From contig CALLZQ010000470.1 of the NCBI GenBank assembly GCA_937858255.1, positions 1-12,946 on the forward strand: a DNA stretch of 12,946 nucleotides, in the 5' to 3' direction. The DNA comes from an uncultured Tabrizicola sp. GTDB lineage: Bacteria; Pseudomonadota; Alphaproteobacteria; Rhodobacterales; Rhodobacteraceae. Below the pieces are notes generated by a model, which ran no database searches, had not been told where the DNA came from, and saw only the letters and a program-made list of their open reading frames with translations. Made by a program: the position numbers and the translations under genes. Positions 1 through 5,733 of this stretch are shown one piece after another (the first letter of the stretch is position 1; each line of letters starts with the position of its first letter).

Positions 1-1022
1 CCGGCATTGCGCGGCTGTGTAGTCGGGCGCGGAGCGGCGGCAACCGGCAAGGGGTCTTCCTCGACGGGCACATCGATGGCCATCGGGGCCTCTTCCTCGA
101 TCGCCGGAGGAGGGGCGGGGCGCGCCGGCGCTGCGGGCCGGGCCGGGGCAGAAAAGCCGCTGCTGACAGGCCGTTCGGCACCGCGTGCCGGGGGCAGATC
201 GGCGATGCCGGGCGCCGGGCGGGCGGTTGAAACCACCGGTTCGGGCATAGGCGCCGGCGGCTCGGCCACTGGCGCGGGCGGGTCTGGCCGTAGAGCGGGG
301 GCAGGCGCCTCTGGCTCTGGCTGCGCTTCTGGTTCCGGTTCCGGCGGGACAACCGCCTGTTCAGGCGCCGGTTCGGGATCGCGCGTCGCCGGTTCCTCTG
401 CCTTCTCTGGCGTGGGTACTGGCGCAGGTTCCGGTTCCGTCAATGGCTCGGGTTCGGGCGCTTCGGCGCGGGGCAAGTCGCGCGACACGGTCTGGATCAG
501 GTCAAGGTCAGGCTCGACACTCTGCCCCTCGGGCAGGATGGTGCCGGCAATGCTTGAGGTGCCGAAAAACGGCTCTTGATCAAAGCCCTCTTCCGGGATC
601 GCCACGAAAGAGACCGGGTTGAACCGATGCTCTACCGCAAAAGCCTCGGCCTCGGCCAGCGTTTCGCGCGCCACAACGGCCACGTCCACCGCTTCGCCCT
701 CACCCGACCAGTCAAAGACCAAATCCTCGACGCCATAGGGCGTGCGCCCTTCGAGGGCTGCGGCGATCTGGGCCGCCTGCGCCTCACGCCCCGGGCCGGG
801 GGCCGCGACACGTGTATAGAGGATCTGGCTGTTGGGGATCACGACCTTGGAGGCGAGGCCCTTGGGCGACAACCCCATGGCGGTCGAGCGCAGGAAATCC
901 AGCGCGGCGGGAAGATCAGGGTCGGAAAAGGCCACATGGCCCACGTCCATCCATCCCCGCGCCGTCCGGTGCAGGAGCGTGACGCCTTCTTCTGTCAGGT
1001 TAATCGCAAAACTCGGTTTCAT
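1..1022 (-). CDS. PilM/GspL-like protein with Pro/Glu-rich tail (3' end off window)
   Basis: The reading frame opens with the ATG at 1020-1022 and stays open for 340 codons to the left edge, so the C-terminus is missing. An in-frame TAG four codons upstream makes this the first possible ATG; no good ribosome-binding site is visible. Residues 1-165 look folded. The stretch around 57-105 (VVIPNSQILYTRV, then AALEGRTPYGVEDLVFDW) resembles the cytoplasmic actin-like domain of GspL/PilM proteins of type II secretion and type IV pilus systems; this is a pattern judgement. From about residue 184 the chain becomes a low-complexity linker rich in Pro, Glu and Ala (PEPEP-type repeats, about 188-260), then Ala/Pro/Arg-rich to the edge. 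Similar Rhodobacteraceae proteins have been loosely named 'translation initiation factor 2', probably because of such low-complexity sequence. No membrane segment is seen in the visible part. It is divergent from the SIMPL gene. The exact role is unknown. Confidence 0.8.
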   Translation of the reverse strand, partial: MKPSFAINLTEEGVTLLHRTARGWMDVGHVAFSDPDLPAALDFLRSTAMGLSPKGLASKVVIPNSQILYTRVAAPGPGREAQAAQIAAALEGRTPYGVEDLVFDWSGEGEAVDVAVVARETLAEAEAFAVEHRFNPVSFVAIPEEGFDQEPFFGTSSIAGTILPEGQSVEPDLDLIQTVSRDLPRAEAPEPEPLTEPEPAPVPTPEKAEEPATRDPEPAPEQAVVPPEPEPEAQPEPEAPAPALRPDPPAPVAEPPAPMPEPVVSTARPAPGIADLPPARGAERPVSSGFSAPARPAAPARPAPPPAIEEEAPMAIDVPVEEDPLPVAAAPRPTTQPRNA

Positions 1023-1047
1023 ATCCGGCGTCTAGCATGTGCGAGGG

Positions 1048-1069
1048 GCGCGCGGATACAGCCGCGCGC
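1048..1069. other. GC-rich 8-bp hairpin in divergent intergenic region
   Basis: GCGCGCGG (1048-1055) and CCGCGCGC (1062-1069) form a perfect inverted repeat with a 6-base loop. It lies 25 bases upstream of the start codon of the leftward gene, so it would fall in that gene's leader or promoter. No T-run follows on either strand and no gene ends here, so a terminator is unlikely. The rest of the 175-base gap (1023-1197) holds a weaker AT-type inverted repeat (GCTTTTT at 1091-1097, AAAAAGC at 1110-1116) and no convincing promoter hexamers. Confidence 0.45.
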
Positions 1070-1182
1070 GGGTTTCAACTTCCTACAGCAGCTTTTTGCC
1101 GAATGAAAGAAAAAGCCCGCCTCCCTGCCAAGGATCGGCTTGCGGCCCGCGTCAGATATCCCAAATGTGCAAGACCTGAGCC

Positions 1183-1189
1183 AAGGAGG
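1183..1189 (+). promoter_or_regulatory. Strong ribosome-binding site of SIMPL gene
   Basis: AAGGAGG sits 8 bases before the ATG at 1198. It is a near-ideal anti-16S match and fixes the start of the SIMPL protein, which also begins with a clean signal peptide. Confidence 0.85.
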
Positions 1190-1197
1190 TTTCACTC

Positions 1198-1902
1198 ATG
1201 TCTTTTTTCAAGGCGATTGTTCTGTCGACGGCCCTTGCCGTGCCGCTGGCCGGGGCGGCCTTTGCCGAGACGCCCGTGCCGGCGACCATCACGGTGACGG
1301 GCGAAGGCTCGGTCGAGGGGGCGCCGGATATGGCGGTGCTGTCGCTCGGGGTCACGACCGAGGGCGACACGGCGGCCGAGGCGATGGCCGCCAATACCGC
1401 CGCCCTGACTGCGGTGCTGGAGCGGTTGAAGGCCGCCGGGATTGCCGAGCGCGATGTGCAGACGGCCAACCTCTCGCTCAATCCGAACTGGACCGGCTAT
1501 GACAGCGGCGCGACCCCGGGCATTGCCAGCTATTCGGCCAACAATCAGGTGATGGTGCGGATTCGCGATCTGCCGAAACTGGGCGAGGTTCTGGATGCTG
1601 CCGTGCGTGACGGGGCCAACACATTGAATGGATTGACCTTTGGTCTGTCAAATCCCCGCCCCGCCATGGATGAGGCCCGGGCCAAGGCGGTCGGCGATGC
1701 CAAGGCCCGCGCGACCCTGCTGGTCGAGGCGGCGGGGGCAAAGCTGGGCCGGATTGTCTCAATTTCCGAAAACGGCGGCTATTCGCAGCCCGCGCCGATG
1801 TTCCGCGCGACGGCTGCTGAGGCTGCGGCCCCCGTTCCGGTTGAGGGCGGGGAACTCGCGACCACCGCCACGGTGACGGTGGTCTACGAAATCGCCCAAT
1901 AA
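1198..1902 (+). CDS. Secreted SIMPL domain-containing protein (DUF541)
   Basis: The 234-residue product begins with a Sec signal peptide: K5, a hydrophobic core at about 6-20, and an AFA cleavage motif giving a predicted cut after A23. The mature part starts ITVTGEGSVEGAPDMAVLSL (31-50), the typical opening strand of the SIMPL/DUF541 fold. It continues with a helical segment (60-90) ending in DVQTANLSLNPNW, then the second repeat half (NTLNGLTFGLSNP, 141-153; AKAVGDAKARATLLVEAAG, 162-180), and closes with a beta strand TVTVVYEIAQ. Length and order fit the family, which is found in the periplasm or outer envelope (for example E. coli YggE) and linked to oxidative-stress tolerance; the biochemical role is not established. 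A strong ribosome-binding site supports the start. The gene appears monocistronic, ending at a hairpin just after TAA. Confidence 0.92.
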   Translation: MSFFKAIVLSTALAVPLAGAAFAETPVPATITVTGEGSVEGAPDMAVLSLGVTTEGDTAAEAMAANTAALTAVLERLKAAGIAERDVQTANLSLNPNWTGYDSGATPGIASYSANNQVMVRIRDLPKLGEVLDAAVRDGANTLNGLTFGLSNPRPAMDEARAKAVGDAKARATLLVEAAGAKLGRIVSISENGGYSQPAPMFRATAAEAAAPVPVEGGELATTATVTVVYEIAQ

Positions 1903-1907
1903 ACGCG

Positions 1908-1930
1908 GCGCGCCGGTTTTGCCGGCGCGC
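1908..1930. terminator. Perfect 9-bp hairpin between convergent genes
   Basis: GCGCGCCGG (1908-1916) pairs exactly with CCGGCGCGC (1922-1930) around the loop TTTTG. It starts 5 bases after the SIMPL stop and ends 6 bases before the stop of the leftward MetY gene, so it can serve as a shared bidirectional terminator. Neither side has a long T-run, so it is a terminator by position and stem strength only. Confidence 0.65.
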
Positions 1931-1936
1931 GCAATC

Positions 1937-3229
1937 TCAGGCGGTGGCCTTGGCCATCGCCTGATCCAGATCGGCGATGATATCGGCCACGTCCTCGATC
2001 CCGATCGAGACGCGCACCACATTCGGCGCGGCCCCGGCCTTGATCTGCTGTTCCTCGGTCAGTTGCCGGTGCGTGGTCGAGGCCGAATGGATGATCAGGC
2101 TGCGGGTGTCACCCAGATTGGCGACATGGCTGAACAGCTTGAGATTGTTGATCAATTTTACGCAAGCCTCGTAGCCGTCCTTCAGCGCAAAGGTAAACAG
2201 CGCCCCCGCGCCCTTGGGGCAAATCCGCGCCACACGGTCGTTCCAGGGGCTGCTTTCCAGCCCGGCATAGGTGACATGGGCCACGCGCGGGTCGGCCTCC
2301 AGCCACTTGGCCACGGCCTTGGCATTCTCGACATGGCGCTGCATCCGCAGGCTCAGCGTCTCGATCCCCATCAAGGTGTAATGCGCGCCTTGCGGGTTCA
2401 TGGTCATGCCCAGATCGCGCAGACCGACGGCAATCGAATGGAAGGTAAAGGCCATCGACCCCAGCGCCGGGTGGAAGGCAAGGCCGTGATAGGCCGGCTC
2501 GGGCTCAGACAGCGAGGGGAATTTGCCGCTCGCCGACCAGTCGAATTTGCCGGAATCGACGACCACGCCGCCGGTCACAGTGCCGTTTCCGGTCAGATAT
2601 TTGGTTGCCGAATGCACGACCAGCGTCGCGCCGTGCTTGATCGGGTTGCACAGATAGGGCGAGGCGCTGGTGTTATCGACGATCAGCGGCAGGCCCACCT
2701 TGTTCGCCACGGCGGCGACCGCATCGAGATCGGTGATATAGCCGCCCGGATTGGCAATCGACTCGCAGAAAATCGCGCGGGTGTCGTCGTCAACGGCCGC
2801 CTCCAGCGCCGCCAGATCGTCGAAATCGACGAATTTCGCCGCCCAGCCAAAACGTTTGATGGTCTGGCTGAACTGGGTCATCGTCCCGCCGTAAAGCCGG
2901 GTGCTGGCGATGATGTTGCGGCCCGGCCCCATCAGCGGGAAAAGCGCCATGATCTGCGCCGCATGGCCCGAGGAACAGCAGATCGCCCCGGCGCCGCCTT
3001 CCAGCGCGCAAACCCGGTTGGCCAGGGCGCTGACCGTCGGGTTGGTCAGGCGGGAATAGATGTAGCCAACCTCTTGCAGATTGAAGAGTCGCGCCGCGTG
3101 ATCGGCATCTTTGAAGACATAGGCCGTGGTTTGATAGATCGGCACCTGCCGCGCCCCGGTGGCGGGATCGGGCTCGGTTCCGGCATGAATGGCAAGCGTG
3201 TCAAAGCCATAGGCGGGCGCGTCGGTCAT
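1937..3229 (-). CDS. metY: O-acetylhomoserine sulfhydrylase / Cys-Met metabolism PLP enzyme
   Basis: This is a 430-residue PLP enzyme of the Cys/Met metabolism family. It would convert O-acetylhomoserine plus sulfide to homocysteine (or with methanethiol to methionine) in the cytoplasm. Visible landmarks are FDTLAIHAGTEPDPATGARQ at the N-terminus, YSRLTNPT (58-65) contributing the phosphate-binding Tyr/Arg from the partner subunit, TRLYGGT with ring-stacking Y113, VDNT with D185, and the Schiff-base lysine K210 in HSATKYLTGNG. The segment LFSHVANLGDTRSLIIHSAS (365-384) is typical of MetY rather than MetB/MetC. Length matches the usual 425-435. I chose the ATG at 3227-3229 because GGAGG lies 5 bases upstream and family homology starts there; the frame is open 18 codons further upstream to another ATG (3283) but that part looks non-coding. 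Divergent from the VOC gene. A methionine gamma-lyase relative is a less likely alternative. Confidence 0.93.
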   Translation of the reverse strand: MTDAPAYGFDTLAIHAGTEPDPATGARQVPIYQTTAYVFKDADHAARLFNLQEVGYIYSRLTNPTVSALANRVCALEGGAGAICCSSGHAAQIMALFPLMGPGRNIIASTRLYGGTMTQFSQTIKRFGWAAKFVDFDDLAALEAAVDDDTRAIFCESIANPGGYITDLDAVAAVANKVGLPLIVDNTSASPYLCNPIKHGATLVVHSATKYLTGNGTVTGGVVVDSGKFDWSASGKFPSLSEPEPAYHGLAFHPALGSMAFTFHSIAVGLRDLGMTMNPQGAHYTLMGIETLSLRMQRHVENAKAVAKWLEADPRVAHVTYAGLESSPWNDRVARICPKGAGALFTFALKDGYEACVKLINNLKLFSHVANLGDTRSLIIHSASTTHRQLTEEQQIKAGAAPNVVRVSIGIEDVADIIADLDQAMAKATA

Positions 3230-3234
3230 GGAAT

Positions 3235-3239
3235 CCTCC
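3235..3239 (-). promoter_or_regulatory. Ribosome-binding site that fixes the metY start
   Basis: On the minus strand GGAGG precedes the ATG at 3229 by 5 bases. This decides between that start and the in-frame ATG at 3283, which has no comparable site. Confidence 0.75.
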
Positions 3240-3323
3240 CTTGATTTGCCGCGCAGGTTAGGCGGCGGCGGGGCCTGCGGCAACGGGAAAGCAGATTGCC
3301 GATGCGACGAATTCCGCTAGGCT

Positions 3324-3343
3324 GCCCCCAACACAAAGGGGGC
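3324..3343 (+). promoter_or_regulatory. Hairpin covering the VOC gene's ribosome-binding site
   Basis: GCCCCC (3324-3329) pairs with GGGGGC (3338-3343) across the loop AACACAAA. The 3' arm includes the only Shine-Dalgarno candidate (AGGGGG, 3337-3342) for the ATG at 3348. Folding would hide the ribosome-binding site. The pairing is seen directly; control by it is inference. Confidence 0.45.
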
Positions 3344-3347
3344 GCCG

Positions 3348-3761
3348 ATGCTGACACCGTTCCATCTTGCAATCCATGTCCGCGATCTTGATGAGGCGCG
3401 GCAGTTCTATGGGGAGGTGCTGGGCTGCGCCGAGGGGCGGTCAGCGCCGACATGGGTCGATTTTTCCTTTTTTGGCCATCAGCTTAGCCTGCATCTGGGG
3501 CAGCCCTTTGCCAATGAGGCGACGGGCCGGGTCGGGGACAAGCTGGTGCCGATGCCCCATTTCGGCGTTGTTCTTCACCTTGATGACTGGCGGGCCTTGG
3601 CGGCGCGGTTAACTGCTGCGGGCACGGAATTCGTGCTTGCCCCCTCGGTGCGTTTTGAGGGCGAACCGGGTGAGCAATGGACGATGTTCTTCCGCGACCC
3701 CAGTGGCAATCCGATCGAAGTAAAGGGCTTTCCAACCATGGATAGCGTGTTTGCGAGCTGA
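3348..3761 (+). CDS. VOC superfamily (glyoxalase/dioxygenase-like) protein
   Basis: A 137-residue single-domain protein of the vicinal oxygen chelate fold. The first beta-alpha-beta unit is FHLAIHVRDLDEARQFYGEVLG (5-26), and the second ends in FFRDPSGNPIEVKGF (114-128), the classic closing strand of the family. Candidate metal ligands are H6, H71 (in MPHFGVVLH) and E124, placed as in metal-dependent VOC enzymes, so a catalytic rather than drug-binding role is plausible. The substrate is unknown; glyoxalase I, extradiol dioxygenase and bleomycin-resistance-like proteins share this fold. The ATG at 3348 follows AGGGGG by 5 bases. It is divergent from metY and 123 bases upstream of the TetR gene on the same strand, with two operator-like palindromes in between. 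Confidence 0.87.
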   Translation: MLTPFHLAIHVRDLDEARQFYGEVLGCAEGRSAPTWVDFSFFGHQLSLHLGQPFANEATGRVGDKLVPMPHFGVVLHLDDWRALAARLTAAGTEFVLAPSVRFEGEPGEQWTMFFRDPSGNPIEVKGFPTMDSVFAS

Positions 3762-3773
3762 TCAGTTAGTCTT

Positions 3774-3789
3774 TTGACCTCGGGGTCAA
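3774..3789. promoter_or_regulatory. Palindromic operator 1: TTGACC-TCGG-GGTCAA
   Basis: A perfect 6+4+6 inverted repeat, located 12 bases after the VOC stop and upstream of the TetR gene. The outer 12 bases equal those of the E. coli RutR consensus (TTGACCANNTGGTCAA), a TetR-family operator. The likely binder is the TetR protein encoded just downstream. Confidence 0.65.
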
Positions 3790-3818
3790 TGTCCTGTCTT
3801 GTTGATTAATGTCCATCA

Positions 3819-3834
3819 TTGACCGAGAGTTCAA
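3819..3834. promoter_or_regulatory. Palindromic operator 2: TTGACC-GAGA-GTTCAA
   Basis: A second copy of the same dyad with one mismatch (GTTCAA for GGTCAA), 45 bases downstream of the first measured start to start. The left half TTGACC is also a 5/6 match to a sigma-70 -35 box. A lone half-site (TGACC) follows at 3860-3864. Confidence 0.6.
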
Positions 3835-3866
3835 TTTGCTGAATTTTTGATTGGATAGCTGACCAT

Positions 3867-3872
3867 CATAAT
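3867..3872 (+). promoter_or_regulatory. Candidate -10 box for the TetR gene
   Basis: CATAAT matches 5 of 6 of TATAAT; only weak T-rich -35 candidates (TTTTTG at 3844, TTGATT at 3847) precede it. A start about 7 bases downstream would leave a leader of only a few bases before the ATG at 3885, which would fit the absence of any Shine-Dalgarno there. Confidence 0.35.
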
Positions 3873-3884
3873 CTATGCTGGGCC

Positions 3885-4472
3885 ATGGCCCTGAAAGACA
3901 TTGCTCAGCTTCGTCGTGACGAAATCGCAGCCGCCGCGCTTGAAATCCTCGCCTCGGAAGGGGCCGAGGCGATGACTCTTGAACGTGTTGCGCGTGAGAT
4001 TGGGGCGTCGAAAGGCATCATCCTGCATTATTTCTCCACCAAGGACGCGCTGCGCGCCCGGGTGATCGACGATGCGCTGCGCGTCTTGGGGCAGGCTTAC
4101 CGGCGCGCGACAACCAGCATTGACGGGGCAGAGGAAAAGCTGGCAGCGATCCTGAATTTTTCCGCCTCATCAGAGCTTTATACCCAATCGCATGCGCGGG
4201 TCTGGCTGGCGCTGCTGGCCCGCCCGCCCGAGGATGCGGCGGCAAGGCGGTTTCGTCGGATCATCACCCGGCGCCTGCGTCTTCAGCTTGTCATCCCGCT
4301 GCGACTGGTGATTGGTCCGATGGAGGCCGGGCCGGTTGCCGATAGCTTGATGGCCTTGATCGATGGTCTTTGGCTGCGCCGCGCGCTTGAACCGACCGAG
4401 ATCGGGCCCGAGGCCGCACAGGCGCTATTGGCGACACATCTTGAAGAAAGCATTTCTTTTCTAGGGGGTTAG
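3885..4472 (+). CDS. TetR-family transcriptional regulator, BetI-like
   Basis: A 195-residue repressor-type protein. The N-terminal helix-turn-helix is clear: AALEILASEGAEAMTLERVA (17-36), then recognition region GASKGIILHYFSTKDALRARV (40-60) with the usual Y/F pair at H48-Y49-F50. The ligand-binding half resembles BetI: RVWLALLARP (105-114), RRIITRRLRLQL (124-135) and ALIDGLWLRRAL (157-168), close to BetI's ALIDGLWLRAAL. BetI itself senses choline, but no betaine genes are present here, so the ligand is unknown; an amine related to the neighbouring catabolic cluster is a reasonable guess. No Shine-Dalgarno precedes the ATG at 3885; a near-leaderless message is possible. Two TTGACC-type dyads upstream suggest autoregulation. 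Its TAG overlaps, tail to tail, the stop codon of the leftward aminotransferase gene. Confidence 0.9.
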   Translation: MALKDIAQLRRDEIAAAALEILASEGAEAMTLERVAREIGASKGIILHYFSTKDALRARVIDDALRVLGQAYRRATTSIDGAEEKLAAILNFSASSELYTQSHARVWLALLARPPEDAAARRFRRIITRRLRLQLVIPLRLVIGPMEAGPVADSLMALIDGLWLRRALEPTEIGPEAAQALLATHLEESISFLGG

Positions 4473-5656
4473 CTCTTTGCGACCTTGGCGGCCTCAATCA
4501 AGGCCGTGGCGATGAATTGCAAATCTGGCTCTGTCAGCCGCGCCGGCAAGCGCACATCGCAGGCGCGCATCAGCATCGACCGTGTCATCGGCAGATCGGG
4601 CAGATCGCCCAGAAACTGCCAGTTCCAATAGGCCCGGGCATTGCCTTCGGACAGCCCGAACACCTGCACCGAGACGCCGGTTGTCGCAGCCTCTCGCAGA
4701 AAGGCCTGGGCCTGATCGTCCGACCAATCGCCGATCAGATTGAACTGGATGGAATCGGGCGCGCGCTCTTCGCCGGGCAGGGGTGTGGGGACATGCAGCA
4801 TCCCCGAATCGTTCAGCAGGGCCGCCACCAGATCATGATTTCGGCGTCCGTCTACCACCCGGCGCTCGATTTCGGGTAATTGCGGGCGGATCACAGCCGC
4901 CGACAGGTTCTGCATCCGCATGTTATAGAGCGGCAGGCGATTTTGCCAATGCCCGTAACTATTTTGAAAACCTGGATGTTTTTTCCAGTTCTGCTCATAG
5001 GCACCCGACATGATCACCGTACGGGCAGCAATTTCCGGGTCATCGGTGATCAACATGCCGCCCTCGCCGGCATTGACCAACTTGTACGACTGAAAGCTAA
5101 AGCAGCCGACCTTGCCCAGTGTGCCGATCCTGCGCCCGTGCCAGAGTGTTCCCAGCGAATGGGCGGCATCCTCGATCACCGGAATGCCAGCAGCCTGGCA
5201 AAGCGCGAGGATCTGGTCCATATCCGATGTATGGCCGCGCATATGGCTGATCAAGACCGCATCGGCCCCGGCCAATTTGGCTGAAAAATCTTCAATATCA
5301 ATGCGATAATTTGCCCCCACCTCAACCAGCACAGGCTGGCAATCGGCATGGACCACCGCCGAGGGCACGGCGGCAAAGGGAAAGGCGGGGATCAGGATGC
5401 GTGAACCCCGCGGCAGGGCCAGCGCCTTGATCGCCAGGAAAATCGCTGCCGAACAAGACGATACCGCCAAAGCATAGCGCGTGCCCATCAGCGCCGCGAA
5501 TTCGGCCTCGAGCAGGCTGACAGGGGCATCCTTGGCGGCGGTATAGCGGAACAGATCGCCTGATTGCAAAAGCCGCTCAATCTCAACCTTGGCGGATTCG
5601 GGGATCGGCTCGGCAGAATAGGTGTCAGGGGCACGGCTCTGTCCGTCGGCGGGCAT
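4469..5656 (-). CDS. DegT/DnrJ/EryC1/StrS-family PLP aminotransferase
   Basis: A 395-residue fold-type I PLP enzyme. Landmarks are SSCSAAIFLAIKALALPRGS (66-85, cofactor phosphate binding), IPAFPFAAVPSAVVHADCQP (89-108), IEDAAHSLGTLWHGRRIGTL (161-180) with D163 contacting the pyridine nitrogen, and FSFQSYKLVNAGEGGML (187-201... motif ending GEGG) with Schiff-base lysine K192. This order is that of the DegT/StrS family, best known for making amino-sugars; some members act on other oxo compounds, and no sugar-nucleotide genes are seen nearby. Being last in a leftward amine-catabolism run, it might transaminate a catabolic intermediate, but it has its own 77-base upstream gap with two palindromes and may be a separate unit. 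AAGGA lies 7 bases before the ATG at 5654-5656. The 3' end overlaps the TetR stop by 4 bases. Substrate unassigned. Confidence 0.88.
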   Translation of the reverse strand: MPADGQSRAPDTYSAEPIPESAKVEIERLLQSGDLFRYTAAKDAPVSLLEAEFAALMGTRYALAVSSCSAAIFLAIKALALPRGSRILIPAFPFAAVPSAVVHADCQPVLVEVGANYRIDIEDFSAKLAGADAVLISHMRGHTSDMDQILALCQAAGIPVIEDAAHSLGTLWHGRRIGTLGKVGCFSFQSYKLVNAGEGGMLITDDPEIAARTVIMSGAYEQNWKKHPGFQNSYGHWQNRLPLYNMRMQNLSAAVIRPQLPEIERRVVDGRRNHDLVAALLNDSGMLHVPTPLPGEERAPDSIQFNLIGDWSDDQAQAFLREAATTGVSVQVFGLSEGNARAYWNWQFLGDLPDLPMTRSMLMRACDVRLPARLTEPDLQFIATALIEAAKVAKS

Positions 5657-5676
5657 GATGCTATCCTTAAGATCAG

Positions 5677-5693
5677 TTTAAGCGATGCTTAAA
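5677..5693. promoter_or_regulatory. Palindrome TTTAAGC-GAT-GCTTAAA before aminotransferase gene
   Basis: A perfect 7-bp inverted repeat with a 3-base centre, ending 20 bases upstream of the aminotransferase ATG and just ahead of its ribosome-binding site. AT-rich arms and position suggest an operator rather than a terminator. Confidence 0.55.
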
Positions 5694-5703
5694 GGACAGC
5701 GCC

Positions 5704-5720
5704 TGTCACTGCCAGTGACA
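5704..5720. promoter_or_regulatory. Palindrome TGTCACTG-C-CAGTGACA
   Basis: A perfect 8-bp dyad with a single central base, in the 77-base gap between the FAD oxidase stop and the aminotransferase start. As an RNA hairpin it could only make a short stem and no T-run follows, so a protein-binding operator is the better reading. On the minus strand it overlaps TTGTCA, a possible -35 box; no matching good -10 was found. Confidence 0.55.
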
Positions 5721-5733
5721 AGTTTATGTCGCC

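Noticed and set aside
7..579. Open plus-strand frame coding a Gly/Ala/Ser-rich 190-residue protein
   Set aside because: It is the antisense of the Pro/Glu/Ala-rich tail of the leftward gene; its composition is the direct mirror of that repeat, and it has no ribosome-binding site or family resemblance.
1919..3244. Plus-strand open frame of 441 codons opposite metY
   Set aside because: Long antisense frames are common in high-GC genes. The minus strand encodes a full, motif-bearing PLP enzyme, while the plus-strand product is rich in Arg/Gly/His with no recognisable domain.
3230..3347. SAM-II-type riboswitch in the metY leader
   Set aside because: Alphaproteobacterial methionine genes often have one, so I looked, but I could not find the conserved SAM-II pseudoknot pattern. 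Only a 6-bp CGGCAA/TTGCCG dyad is present (3278-3301). A covariance-model search would settle it.
3103..4472. Betaine or choline (bet) locus, because the regulator resembles BetI
   Set aside because: No choline dehydrogenase, betaine aldehyde dehydrogenase or choline transporter gene is present beside it, so the name betI is not justified.
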